Source: Sphingobacteriaceae bacterium
Lineage (GTDB): Bacteria; Bacteroidota; Bacteroidia; B-17B0; Aurantibacillaceae
Length of the DNA: 64,000 nucleotides
Direction of reading: 5' to 3'
Assembly: GCA_002319075.1 (NCBI GenBank)
Contig: NVQB01000001.1
Span: forward strand, 3,038,001 to 3,102,000
Positions 46,816-55,627 of this stretch are shown here, in pieces. The number at the start of each line of letters is the position of its first letter. Positions within the stretch are counted from its first letter, which is position 1. The position numbers were made by a program, and so were the translations under genes. A model generated the notes under the pieces. That model searched no databases and was not told the DNA's origin. It saw nothing but the letters and a program-made list of their open reading frames with translations.

Positions 46816-46974
46816 TTACTTAGCGAGCAAATGCAGTCCCCCTAAAATTGCTAAGATGATCGCGGCTATTACTCCTGCAGCGAATACCAGTTTAACTACA
46901 AAGCCTCTGTTACGAATATCGTAGCCCGAATTTAAAAGGGTGAGTTGGTTTAATAGGACAGTAATTTTGTTCAT
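46816..46974 (-). CDS. small single-pass membrane protein (52 aa)
   Basis: A 52-codon frame from ATG 46974: MNKITVLLNQLTLLNSGYDI then RNRGFVVKLV and a hydrophobic helix FAAGVIAAIILAILGGLHLL, ending AK. It is below the size of most gene tracks but has a clear amphipathic N-terminus, a basic stop-transfer edge and one membrane span. It stands in the gap between the glycosyltransferase and the ABC permease and is transcribed against both. Function unknown. Confidence 0.55.
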   Translation of the reverse strand: MNKITVLLNQLTLLNSGYDIRNRGFVVKLVFAAGVIAAIILAILGGLHLLAK

Positions 46975-47143
46975 CGTTTTGAATGTTAGGGAATCACTGG
47001 ATTACTTTTCCAAAGGTATTCTAAATCCTGAAGAACCTTTGGAGGGTTTATGAAAGCCGCCATTTACTTTTCCAGAGTTAAGGCTGCATAACCGCTCATC
47101 CGAAAAGTAGATCCTGAAAATGAATTTGACGTAACTTTAACGC

Positions 47144-48385
47144 ATGCTTTTTATCCTCTTTAAAGAAAGTTTATTATTTGCCTGGCAATCGCTGGTAGGA
47201 AATAAGCTGCGTTCTTTTTTAAGTTTATTAGGTATCACCATTGGCATCTTTGCCATCATTCTTGTTTTTACCATTGTTGACGGCCTCGAAAGTAATATTC
47301 GTGGAAGTGTGGAATCTTTAGGCAATAACGTGGTGTATGTTCAAAAATGGCCATGGACCTTTGGTCCCGATTACCCCTGGTGGAAATACATTAACCGTCC
47401 AACTCCCCAATATTATGAGCTCGATGAATTACAAAGGCGTTGCAAAACCACTGAAGCCATCGCCTACCGCATAGGTGCAAGAAGAACCATCAAATACAAA
47501 TCCAACAGTATTTCTAACGCAGTAGTAGGGGGCATTTCGCATGAATTTTACAAGATTAAAAGTTTTGATTTAAGCTCTGGAAGGTACTTTACACAAAACG
47601 AAACCGATGCCGGGTATCGCATGGTTCTGATAGGAGCCGAAATAGCGGCTGGTCTTTTTGGAAACGAGGATCCTTTAGGTAAACAAATAAAAATAGCGGG
47701 ACAAAAAGCAACGGTTATCGGCGTCATTAAAAAAGAAGGCGAAAGTTTACTCGGAATGAGTTTCGACTACCAGGTTATTACTCCTTTTAATTTTGCGCGT
47801 TACATGATCGATACCCGGGCAGAAAGTTCAGATCCTACCATTTATGCCAAAGCAAGGCCAACTATCAGCAATGCAGAGATGATGGATGAATTAACAGGGG
47901 TGTTGAGAGGTCTGCGGAAATTAAAGCCAGCCGCCGATCCAAATTTTGCCTTGAATGAAACCAGTTTAATCAGTAAAGCCTTCGATGCTTTATTTGACAT
48001 TATTGGAACCGCAGGATGGATCATAGGTGGCTTTTCTATCCTCGTAGGTGGATTTGGAATCGCGAACATTATGTTTGTCTCGGTAAGAGAAAGAACCAAC
48101 TTAATTGGCATTCAAAAAAGTTTGGGTGCTAAAAATATTTTTATCCTTTTCCAGTTCTTAAGTGAAAGTGTCTTGTTGAGTTTTATAGGCGGTTTTTTCG
48201 GACTTCTGTTAACCTACATAATAACTGAACTGGGAAAAGGAGCCATAGGTATGGATATTAGTTTAAGCAGCACGAATATCATACTGGGTTTTACCATCTC
48301 TATCCTGATTGGAATCATTAGTGGCTTTATTCCGGCTTATAGTGCCTCTCAATTAGATCCTGTGGAAGCGATTAGAACAAATTAA
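47144..48385 (+). CDS. ABC transporter permease (MacB/FtsX type)
   Basis: 413 residues. One N-terminal membrane helix (FLSLLGITIGIFAIILVFTI), a large periplasmic MacB-type domain (about 45-275; GNNVVYVQKWPWTFGPDY and GRYFTQNE), and three C-terminal helices with IGGFSILVGGFGIANIMFVSV and VRERTNLIGIQKSLGAKN, the classic FtsX-domain signature. Role: works with an ATPase and an adaptor to move substrates or lipoproteins across the envelope by mechanotransmission. No ATPase gene is adjacent in the window, so the partner is elsewhere. Ends ASQLDPVEAIRTN, typical of complete members. Confidence 0.9.
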   Translation: MLFILFKESLLFAWQSLVGNKLRSFLSLLGITIGIFAIILVFTIVDGLESNIRGSVESLGNNVVYVQKWPWTFGPDYPWWKYINRPTPQYYELDELQRRCKTTEAIAYRIGARRTIKYKSNSISNAVVGGISHEFYKIKSFDLSSGRYFTQNETDAGYRMVLIGAEIAAGLFGNEDPLGKQIKIAGQKATVIGVIKKEGESLLGMSFDYQVITPFNFARYMIDTRAESSDPTIYAKARPTISNAEMMDELTGVLRGLRKLKPAADPNFALNETSLISKAFDALFDIIGTAGWIIGGFSILVGGFGIANIMFVSVRERTNLIGIQKSLGAKNIFILFQFLSESVLLSFIGGFFGLLLTYIITELGKGAIGMDISLSSTNIILGFTISILIGIISGFIPAYSASQLDPVEAIRTN

Positions 48386-48465
48386 TTTTGAACTGCCACT
48401 TTAATTCCTGATCTTTGGTCGAAGACAGCTTTTATTATCCAAATTTTAACCCTAACCCCACAATT

Positions 48466-48618
48466 ACGAAAACAAATCGATTTCTAGCCTTAGTTGCTTT
48501 CTGTGCATTATTTATAATGAATTGATGCCAAAAGAAAAGTAATGATTCACTTAATTCTAATAATTTATCAGGAGTAGGAAATCAAAAGTCTAAATGCATA
48601 TATACTCAAGAACAGATT
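48466..48618 (+). pseudogene. decayed 5' end (signal peptide) of the following lipoprotein gene
   Basis: In the same frame as the gene at 48619, the upstream DNA reads K-T-N-R-F-L-A-L-V-A-F-C-A-L-F-I-M-N, then a TGA stop at 48523, then CQKKSNDSLNSNN. An ACG codon at 48466 sits where ATG would be expected, and replacing TGA by GGA would give an N-G-C lipobox. Two single-base changes therefore explain the loss. Seen in sequence; the ancestral state is inferred. Confidence 0.6.
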
Positions 48619-49455
48619 ATGGGTGCAATTACTAAATTTAAGGGTCAAACTGCAATTTCAAATGAAGCTAATTCAAAATTGATTTCTGCAGACAGTATTC
48701 CTCTCGATTCTTCGGTTTGGGTGGTTGAGGCAACTCTAAATTATGACTTTGACCACATAACAGCAAATGCAAATAAATCTGTTTATAGATACAAAACCTT
48801 TGAGTTGAGTGTACCGTTAAAGGGCGATCTTAACATTGACAGTGACGTTATTGAAGATTTATATGATCAAATAGGTGATACTATTAATGGATTCTTGGGT
48901 GTAAATGATAGAATCAAAATTATCGACATTTCTGCATCAGTTAACTCAAGTGGAACTCAAGCTACTATAAAAACATATGCTATATCTTATTTGTTAAACT
49001 TTAGCTATTTATGTTCTCCATTAAGTCCTGGGAATACAATTACAAAATCCAATAATTTATTCTCTTGTATAGCAACTATCGATGGCTCTGCGCTTTTCGA
49101 AAATCAAGTCAATACGTGTTATTTTTATTTACCTTATAACTGTGCAAGAAATTTCTTTACTGATGTTCAATCCTTGATTTTTTGGGGATATGATTATCCC
49201 TCATGCCTTTATTATAATACTTTTGGACCTGCTACGTATAATGATTGTAATCCCATAAGTTACAATGGAATTAATAATTTTGCGTCTAATACAAATGTTC
49301 TATGTAATACTAACAAACCCAATTTCGGGCACATTCCTACTCATGCTTTTGTTTTATGGTGGCCACATTATAGCGGTGTATCTGCGGGAGCTATAGATGA
49401 GGCTTATTGGATGCTCCAAACAACTTATGGTGTACCATATTATTACTGTTATTAA
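48619..49455 (+). CDS. hypothetical protein, probably the body of a lipoprotein with lost leader
   Basis: 278 residues from the internal ATG 48619. Without the upstream part the protein has no signal peptide, yet it reads like an exported protein: beta-rich, with cysteines in CSPLSPGNTITKSNNLFSC and CARNFFTDV, and aromatic loops (FWGYDYPSCLYYN). The upstream in-frame sequence supplies a leader interrupted by TGA (see entry at 48466). If the internal ATG is used, the product stays in the cytoplasm and may not work. The 3' end lies 2 bases before the next ATG. I recognise no family. The stretch is AT-richer than its neighbours. Confidence 0.6.
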   Translation: MGAITKFKGQTAISNEANSKLISADSIPLDSSVWVVEATLNYDFDHITANANKSVYRYKTFELSVPLKGDLNIDSDVIEDLYDQIGDTINGFLGVNDRIKIIDISASVNSSGTQATIKTYAISYLLNFSYLCSPLSPGNTITKSNNLFSCIATIDGSALFENQVNTCYFYLPYNCARNFFTDVQSLIFWGYDYPSCLYYNTFGPATYNDCNPISYNGINNFASNTNVLCNTNKPNFGHIPTHAFVLWWPHYSGVSAGAIDEAYWMLQTTYGVPYYYCY

Positions 49456-49457
49456 AC

Positions 49458-50960
49458 ATGGTTAAGGGATTAGTTAGAATAGTTCAAACAATTATGACAC
49501 TTTTAATTGTTGTGTCGTGGTTAAATGGCCAGGTTTTATATAGCAAACAAGGACTGCAAAACAACTACTTCTCTGGGATAACTGAAGAAATTTCGGGAAA
49601 CTTTTTATTTGTTAACCATAACGAAACTCAATCTGCGAATGGATTTGAAGTTAGAGAACAACTGATTCGATTGTCGCCATTTGGACAAGTAATTGATACA
49701 TTAAACCTTGAAGATAATTTCAGTTGTCTAAAACCTCCAGTTTATTTTCAAGGGAATTATTTATTTTTCGGGACCCTTTTTCAGTCTTCTTCATCGACTG
49801 TGTCCGCAATGCCTTTACTGTTAAAGTATGACCAAAATTTTAATCTTGTAGAGCGAAAGGAGCTTTTTTCTAATTCAAGTTCGAATGTATATGCAACGAA
49901 AATGTTAACTGCGCCTGGCAACTTTTATTTTGCAATCAATCTAGATGGTAATCCAAAAAAGTCCATAATTTATACAACAGATTTTCTTTTTAACATTCTA
50001 GATTCTTCACTTATAGACGGAAATATTCAAGACATAATAGTGCATAATAACCATTTAGTCGCATCAGGTTTTTTCTTTTCAGCGAATTCTGGAGGTTACT
50101 GCCAGACTGCGGAACTTGACTCTTCTCTTCAAATTCTAAATGTTTTAACACTTAATAATTTATCATATATCCCTGAATGCGGAATACAGGTGGGAATAAT
50201 GGGTTCTACAACATTAGTAGATATTGATGAATTAAAATATTTGGTCACAGGTAGTGGGGTAGTAACTAACACTAATTGCTCTACAGGGTTCAGAAAAAAT
50301 ATCTCAGCGATAATTCATAATACAGCTTCTATCTTCAGTTCAAATTTGATTGGCCTCGAAAACGTAGATAATATGAATTTTCTTCCGGGATTATTTACTT
50401 CAAAATATTTGAAGCAAGTTTATTCGGTTAGTTATGTCATAAGAAGCTATATTCCTGCACCAGACCCTCGAAACGTTACCACAAAAATAGCTATTGCGAA
50501 GATGGATACCTCGGGAGCACTTCAATGGTTAAAGCACTACGGAGAGGATAAATACTACCTGCCAATTTCAATTTTTGCAACTTCTGATGGTGGCGCAATA
50601 TTAACAGGGTTGCGATATGATACCGTCAATCCTGTGGTCGCGAATGTTGGGGAGGGTTTTGTAATGAAAATAGATAAGTCGGGTAATGAAATATTTGTAG
50701 GTCTAATTGATAAAAATGCACCTAACATTAAATTTCATAAGTGTTTCCCTAATCCGGCGTTAGACGAAATTAAATTTGAATTGCCCCTTGAAAAAAGTGC
50801 CACTATTTCCATATATAATGAACTTGGTATCGAAATAGATATTTTTTTAGATTACCATAGCCGTTCATCCATTAGTACGGTCCATTTATCGAGTGGACTG
50901 TACACTTATAAAATAAAAACAAAAAGCAGTGTTTATTCGGGTAAATTTGTGAAAGAATAA
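49458..50960 (+). CDS. T9SS-secreted hypothetical protein with type A sorting domain
   Basis: 500 residues from ATG 49458; the frame extends 17 residues upstream but inside the preceding gene. Signal peptide VKGLVRIVQTIMTLLIVVSW ends near LNGQ. The body has weak beta-propeller character: LLKYDQNFNLVERKE, AKMDTSGALQWLKHYGE, and IFATSDGGAILTGLRYD resemble blades of secreted Bacteroidota propellers. The C-terminus (about 430-500), KCFPNPALDEIKFELP to GKFVKE, is a T9SS type A sorting domain. It starts 2 bases after the previous gene's stop, so the two form a unit. Ligand or activity unknown. Confidence 0.82.
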   Translation: MVKGLVRIVQTIMTLLIVVSWLNGQVLYSKQGLQNNYFSGITEEISGNFLFVNHNETQSANGFEVREQLIRLSPFGQVIDTLNLEDNFSCLKPPVYFQGNYLFFGTLFQSSSSTVSAMPLLLKYDQNFNLVERKELFSNSSSNVYATKMLTAPGNFYFAINLDGNPKKSIIYTTDFLFNILDSSLIDGNIQDIIVHNNHLVASGFFFSANSGGYCQTAELDSSLQILNVLTLNNLSYIPECGIQVGIMGSTTLVDIDELKYLVTGSGVVTNTNCSTGFRKNISAIIHNTASIFSSNLIGLENVDNMNFLPGLFTSKYLKQVYSVSYVIRSYIPAPDPRNVTTKIAIAKMDTSGALQWLKHYGEDKYYLPISIFATSDGGAILTGLRYDTVNPVVANVGEGFVMKIDKSGNEIFVGLIDKNAPNIKFHKCFPNPALDEIKFELPLEKSATISIYNELGIEIDIFLDYHSRSSISTVHLSSGLYTYKIKTKSSVYSGKFVKE

Positions 50961-50965
50961 GTCGT

Positions 50966-51304
50966 TTGTCGCGTCCCCGCATTATATCTATTATCTGTAT
51001 CATTGGCTACCTGGCGGTGTTATTTACATTTCCGCAGGTATTTTCGCCTCCTATAAAGAAGCTGGGCATTTTTATGCCGGCGGTGTTCGGAATATTGGTC
51101 TCGGCGCAATTTATTGCCTGCGTGGGCGTGTGGTATTATAAGCAATGGGGTGTAGAACTTTACCTCATAGCCTTTTTTGCCAAGACCATTTTCTTCTTAA
51201 CTACGGGTCAAACCGGGTTCAGCTTTTATTTTGGGGGACTTATCTCATTGATCTCTATCATTTTACTCCTGAAGTATTACAGGCGAATGAATCCAAACCT
51301 TTGA
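50966..51304 (+). CDS. small four-helix membrane protein
   Basis: 112 residues, TTG start at 50966 (SRPRIISIICIIGYLAVLF); no ATG lies before the first helix, so the TTG is likely. Four hydrophobic helices with short basic loops and a basic C-terminus (KYYRRMNPNL). No catalytic motif. It follows the T9SS cargo by 5 bases. Function unknown. Confidence 0.7.
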   Translation: MSRPRIISIICIIGYLAVLFTFPQVFSPPIKKLGIFMPAVFGILVSAQFIACVGVWYYKQWGVELYLIAFFAKTIFFLTTGQTGFSFYFGGLISLISIILLLKYYRRMNPNL

Positions 51305-51485
51305 AAAAACGTGTCTTTCTTTGTGAGCGATTCACCTCGTTTTACGCGCCAATCACCGAAAAAATCGTTAGTTTTTCAAAAAAGTTTGTTTCATGAAAAT
51401 AAAATTGTATATCTTTAAATAGGAATTAAAAAATGAGTAAATTTTCATTCCCTCACTAGAACGTACATTTTAATCACTAGAACAC

Positions 51486-53702
51486 ATGGTTGGCGAAGTA
51501 GGAACAACAGAAATCCTTGACACACTAAAAAGCTTTTTTGGCTTTGACGGATTTAAAGGGAACCAGGAAAAAATTATAAAAAACTTATTGAATGGCAAAG
51601 ATACTTTCGTGATCATGCCCACTGGTGGAGGGAAAAGTTTGTGTTATCAGCTGCCTGCTCTTATGAGTGAAGGAACTGCCATCGTAGTGTCGCCTCTTAT
51701 TGCTTTAATGAAAAACCAGGTGGATGCCATTCGTGGTTTCAGTAAAGAAAACGGAATCGCCCATTTTCTTAACTCTTCCTTAAATAAAAGTGATATTACG
51801 CAGGTTAAAAGTGATGTTTTATCCGGAAAGACCAAGTTACTATACATAGCGCCTGAAACTTTAACCAAAGAGGATAATATCGCCTTTTTTAAAGAATTTA
51901 AAATTTCGTTCTTCGCTATTGACGAAGCACATTGTATTTCAGAATGGGGACATGATTTCAGGCCTGAATACCGCCGTTTACGTCCTATTATCGACGCCGT
52001 GGGTTCAGTTCCGGTAATGGCTCTTACAGCAACCGCTACTCCTAAAGTGCAGCAGGATATTCAAAAGAATTTGGGTATGATGGCTGCCGATCTTTATAAG
52101 TCTTCGTTTAACCGCGATAATTTATACTACGATGTCCGTTCAAAACAAAACGTCATTAAAGAGATTATTAAGTACGTTAAGGCAAATTCGGGCAAAAGCG
52201 GTATTATCTATTGCCTGAGCCGTAAAAAGGTAGAGGAAATAGCAGAAGCCTTAAAAGTTAACGGAATTAAAGCGGCGCCCTATCATGCCGGTTTGGATGC
52301 AAAAGAAAGGGCCAAAACCCAGGATGGTTTTTTAATGGAAGATCTGAATGTGATTGTTGCTACAATTGCCTTTGGAATGGGAATTGATAAGCCGGATGTA
52401 CGTTTTGTAATTCACCACGATATTCCAAAATCATTAGAAGGGTATTACCAGGAAACGGGCCGTGCGGGACGAGATGGAGGAGAGGGAAAATGCGTGACTT
52501 TTTACAGTTACGACGATATTATGAAGTTAGAGAAGTTTATGAAAGACAAACCGGTTGCCGAACAGGAAATCGGCAAACAAATGCTTTCTGAAACTGCCTC
52601 TTTTGCTGAAACCAGCAGTTGCCGCCGTAAGTTTTTACTTCATTATTTTGGAGAAGAGTTTGATGAGGTAAGATGTAATGGTATGTGCGATAATTGCCGT
52701 CATCCAAAACAAAAGTTTGAAGCTAAAGATGATCTTGAACTGGCATTAGAATGTGTGACCGAGATCAAGGAAAAACATAAAATTAAGGATGTTATTAATG
52801 TCCTTATGGGCACATTAACAGCTACTGCTAAAACCTATAAGCATGATCAGATTGAAACCTGGGGTAAAGGGGTAGATCATGATAAAGATGATAAGTTCTG
52901 GCAGGCCGTTTTGCGTCAGACCATTGTAAACGGATTTTTGTCAAAAGACATTGAAAATTATGGGTTATTGCGTTTAACAGAAAAAGGTAAAGCCTTTTTG
53001 AAAAAACCGGTAAGTATTAAATTTGCGAGAGACCATGATTATGCAAATGGTGATCATCCGGGTAATGACGATGATATTGTGTTAGGCGGAAAAGGCGGTG
53101 GCAATGCAGCTGATGAGGTTTTGTTCACTTTATTGAAAGACCTCGTTAAAAAAACAGCGAAAGCGAAAGGCTTACCTCCTTATGTTATTTTTCAGGAGCC
53201 TTCTTTAGAAGAAATGGCCATTCAATATCCTATCACCATGGATGAAATGACCAAAATTAGCGGTGTTGGTTCGGGTAAAGCTGCAAAATTCGGGAAACCT
53301 TTTGTAGACCTTATTAAAAAATACGTAGAAGAAAATGAGATCGATCGTCCGGTGGACATGGTCATTAAATCGGTTGTAAATAAATCGGGTTTAAAAGTTT
53401 ATATCATTCAAAATATTGACCGTAAGATTGGGTTAAAAGAAATGGCTAAGAGTAAGAATCTTACATTGCCAAACCTCTTAAAAGAAATAGAAACCATCGT
53501 TGAATCTGGAACCCGAATAAACATCAATTATTACATTGATGATTTGATGGACGAAGAAAAACAAGATGAGATCATGGAATACTTTAAAGAAAGTGAGACG
53601 GATAGTGTTGAAGCTGCTTTAAAAGAACTCGGAGAGAACGATTATTCAGAAGAAGAAATTCGCGTGATGCGGATTAAATTCTTGTCTGACTTCGGAAACT
53701 AG
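51486..53702 (+). CDS. recQ: ATP-dependent DNA helicase RecQ
   Basis: 738 residues. Helicase motifs in order: Q-like FKGNQEKIIKNLLNGKDT; Walker A MPTGGGKSLCYQ; DEAH box FAIDEAHCISEWGHDFRPEY; motif III ALTATATPKV; motif V FGMGIDKPDVRFVIHHD; motif VI QETGRAGRDGGEG. A RecQ zinc-binding region follows (CRRKFLLHYFG, NGMCDNC), then the winged-helix (RQC) domain and an HRDC-like C-terminal domain with PPYVIFQEPSLEEMA. Role: 3'-5' unwinding in recombination and repair. The -7-like TATATCTTTA lies about 75 bases upstream. A terminator follows at 53729. Confidence 0.97.
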   Translation: MVGEVGTTEILDTLKSFFGFDGFKGNQEKIIKNLLNGKDTFVIMPTGGGKSLCYQLPALMSEGTAIVVSPLIALMKNQVDAIRGFSKENGIAHFLNSSLNKSDITQVKSDVLSGKTKLLYIAPETLTKEDNIAFFKEFKISFFAIDEAHCISEWGHDFRPEYRRLRPIIDAVGSVPVMALTATATPKVQQDIQKNLGMMAADLYKSSFNRDNLYYDVRSKQNVIKEIIKYVKANSGKSGIIYCLSRKKVEEIAEALKVNGIKAAPYHAGLDAKERAKTQDGFLMEDLNVIVATIAFGMGIDKPDVRFVIHHDIPKSLEGYYQETGRAGRDGGEGKCVTFYSYDDIMKLEKFMKDKPVAEQEIGKQMLSETASFAETSSCRRKFLLHYFGEEFDEVRCNGMCDNCRHPKQKFEAKDDLELALECVTEIKEKHKIKDVINVLMGTLTATAKTYKHDQIETWGKGVDHDKDDKFWQAVLRQTIVNGFLSKDIENYGLLRLTEKGKAFLKKPVSIKFARDHDYANGDHPGNDDDIVLGGKGGGNAADEVLFTLLKDLVKKTAKAKGLPPYVIFQEPSLEEMAIQYPITMDEMTKISGVGSGKAAKFGKPFVDLIKKYVEENEIDRPVDMVIKSVVNKSGLKVYIIQNIDRKIGLKEMAKSKNLTLPNLLKEIETIVESGTRININYYIDDLMDEEKQDEIMEYFKESETDSVEAALKELGENDYSEEEIRVMRIKFLSDFGN

Positions 53703-53728
53703 ACACAAATTACACAAATTACACTACT

Positions 53729-53755
53729 AAAATCCCGCTATGGCGGGATTTTTTG
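53729..53755 (+). terminator. rho-independent terminator of recQ
   Basis: AAATCCCGC-TATG-GCGGGATTTTTT: a 9-bp stem with a T-run, 27 bases after the recQ stop. The tandem 22-bp array begins about 70 bases later. Confidence 0.9.
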
Positions 53756-53822
53756 CTGGCTGATAATTAAAAATTAGTTTAGACTGCGCCCGGACTAACA
53801 CCTTGACCGGTTTTAAAAAAAG

Positions 53823-54194
53823 TGTCACTTCGAGCGTAGTCGAATGTCACTTCGAGCGTAGTCGAATGTCACTTCGAGCGCAGTCGAATGTCACTTCGAG
53901 CGTAGTCGAATGTCACTTCGAGCGTAGTCGAATGTCACTTCGAGCGTAGTCGAATGTCACTTCGAGCGTAGTCGAATGTCACTTCGAGCGTAGTCGAATG
54001 TCACTTCGAGCGTAGTCGAATGTCACTTCGAGCGTAGTCGGATGTCACTTCGAGCGTAGTCGGATGTCACTTCGAGCGTAGTCGCATGTTACTTCGAGCG
54101 TAGTCGAATGTCACTTCGAGCGTAGTCGAATGTCACTTCGAGCGTAGTCGAATGTCACTTCGAGCGTAGTCGAATGTCACTTCGAGCGTAGTCG
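53823..54194. repeat. tandem array, 17 copies of a 22-bp unit
   Basis: The unit is TGTCACTTCGAGCGTAGTC plus GAA, repeated head to tail without spacers for 372 bases; the last copy is cut short. Differences: copy 3 has GCGCAG for GCGTAG, two copies end GGA, one has GCATGTTAC. Each unit holds the inverted repeat TTCGA-n6-TCGAA. Not a CRISPR because there are no spacers. It lies between two terminators. Confidence 0.97.
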
Positions 54195-54211
54195 AGAAGA
54201 GACTGATAGAA

Positions 54212-54241
54212 AAAAAATTCCCGCTTGGGCGGGAATTTTTT
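54212..54241. terminator. terminator between the 22-bp array and the minus-strand lipoprotein
   Basis: AAAAATTCCCGC-TTGG-GCGGGAATTTTT: a 12-bp perfect stem with A/T-runs on both sides. It lies 22 bases past the stop of the minus-strand gene ending at 54263 and closes the array side as well. Confidence 0.9.
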
Positions 54242-54262
54242 ATGTAGATCAATGATGCCTAA

Positions 54263-55519
54263 TTATGGGTCGAGTCTGTATAAAGTTCTAACAGAATTAT
54301 TTTCTGATACTGCGAAAACAAATATTCTGTGCGTTAACAAGCGAATCACAACAGAGTTTCCGGTGGGCAATCCGGTAGTTACCGGTGTCCATTTAATAGC
54401 TTCGTCTCCGGTAATGTAAACATTATTTCCAGCTGCGGCGTAAATCGACCCTAGGTTTTCTGTGAAGGCTCTGGCCGGTACATTTAATAGATTGTTATCG
54501 GTAATATTCTGCCATTGCTCCCCATTATTAAATGACAAATAATTCCCTGTCGCTGATCCTAAAAACAATTTAGTCCTAAGATTTTTTACGACATACGGAT
54601 TTGAAAAGGGAGGATCGCCGGCGTAAGAAAAAGCGGACATCTCTTCATCCCAATAATATTGTTTTGATGTTAGTGAATCATAAATTGAAACGCCTACTTC
54701 GCTCACCCACATAGATGTGGGAGTGATTGAATTTGCAAGGGTTAACTTTGTCCACTTACTTTCGCTATTGGATTTTCGATATATTTCTCCGCCCGTTAGT
54801 ACATACACATTTTCGTTGTAGGCAGTCATGCCAGTAATCCTGAGAGAATCCAGACCTGTGTTGATCTGTTGCCAGTTAGAGCCGATATCTTTGCCATAAA
54901 AAACACCTGCATTTGAAGTTCCCACATAGATATAATCTTCATTTTGGACCAGATGACGGGTTTTCTGATTATTCAAACTTGACGGCATCCAGGATTTTCC
55001 ATCATATATACTATAGTAAAGCCCGTTAGACTCTGTGCTTGCGTACATTACTGATTCCACCGAAATCAGATCATTGATCTTACCGGGTACTTGTTGGTTT
55101 AATGTCCAAATCCCTTTCGTATGAAATATCAGCTGCATGCCATAACTAGTACCTGATGCATTCACTATATACGATCTAAGATAATACACTGTACTGTTTT
55201 TTAAATTGGTGAGATTAACAGCGTGTATTCCAACTTCTACATTAACATTGATTTTATTTGAGGCAGTGGTGGGATCTGGCGATTCGCTCCAGCAGATCCC
55301 GGCTTCAGTAACAGTTTCAGAGCCAAGCTGTGCGATGTAAATACCGGATACCGCAGAATTGTTAGTTATGTCTTTGGCACCCAATGCAAGAAAGGAAGTG
55401 TTAACCACAACTGGTTCGCCGGAAGCAGTGGGTTCAGGATCATTTTTCCTTTCTTTTTTACAAGAAGACAAAATGAACACCGTACATAGCGTTAAACAAA
55501 AACCTAGTGTAGTTTTCAT
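54263..55519 (-). CDS. lipoprotein with fibronectin/Ig-like and BNR-type propeller domains
   Basis: 418 residues. Lipobox LSSCKK (Cys20) after a hydrophobic leader, with KKERKNDPEP after it, so probable outer-membrane lipoprotein. Residues about 45-130 form a fibronectin-like domain of the kind ITNNSAVSGIYIAQLGSETV ... GICWSESPDPTTAS ... YYLRSYIVNASGTSYG, common in secreted Bacteroidota proteins. The rest resembles a BNR/sialidase-type beta-propeller with recurring GxxWxxxxxGL motifs (SNWQQINTGL, KWTPVTTGLP). No catalytic residues of a sialidase are evident. Function unknown; adhesion or glycan recognition is possible. Confidence 0.8.
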   Translation of the reverse strand: MKTTLGFCLTLCTVFILSSCKKERKNDPEPTASGEPVVVNTSFLALGAKDITNNSAVSGIYIAQLGSETVTEAGICWSESPDPTTASNKINVNVEVGIHAVNLTNLKNSTVYYLRSYIVNASGTSYGMQLIFHTKGIWTLNQQVPGKINDLISVESVMYASTESNGLYYSIYDGKSWMPSSLNNQKTRHLVQNEDYIYVGTSNAGVFYGKDIGSNWQQINTGLDSLRITGMTAYNENVYVLTGGEIYRKSNSESKWTKLTLANSITPTSMWVSEVGVSIYDSLTSKQYYWDEEMSAFSYAGDPPFSNPYVVKNLRTKLFLGSATGNYLSFNNGEQWQNITDNNLLNVPARAFTENLGSIYAAAGNNVYITGDEAIKWTPVTTGLPTGNSVVIRLLTHRIFVFAVSENNSVRTLYRLDP

Positions 55520-55627
55520 GATAAGGTAGTAGTTAAAGATTATAAATGATTTTTGGGCTGGGCGAAAGTAATTATTTTAATTGAAATGAATAATTTATGC
55601 GTGTTTTTTTCGTTTCTTTAAAACGCA

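Noticed and set aside
53823-54194. CRISPR array
   Set aside because: Units are contiguous without unique spacers and no cas gene is near.
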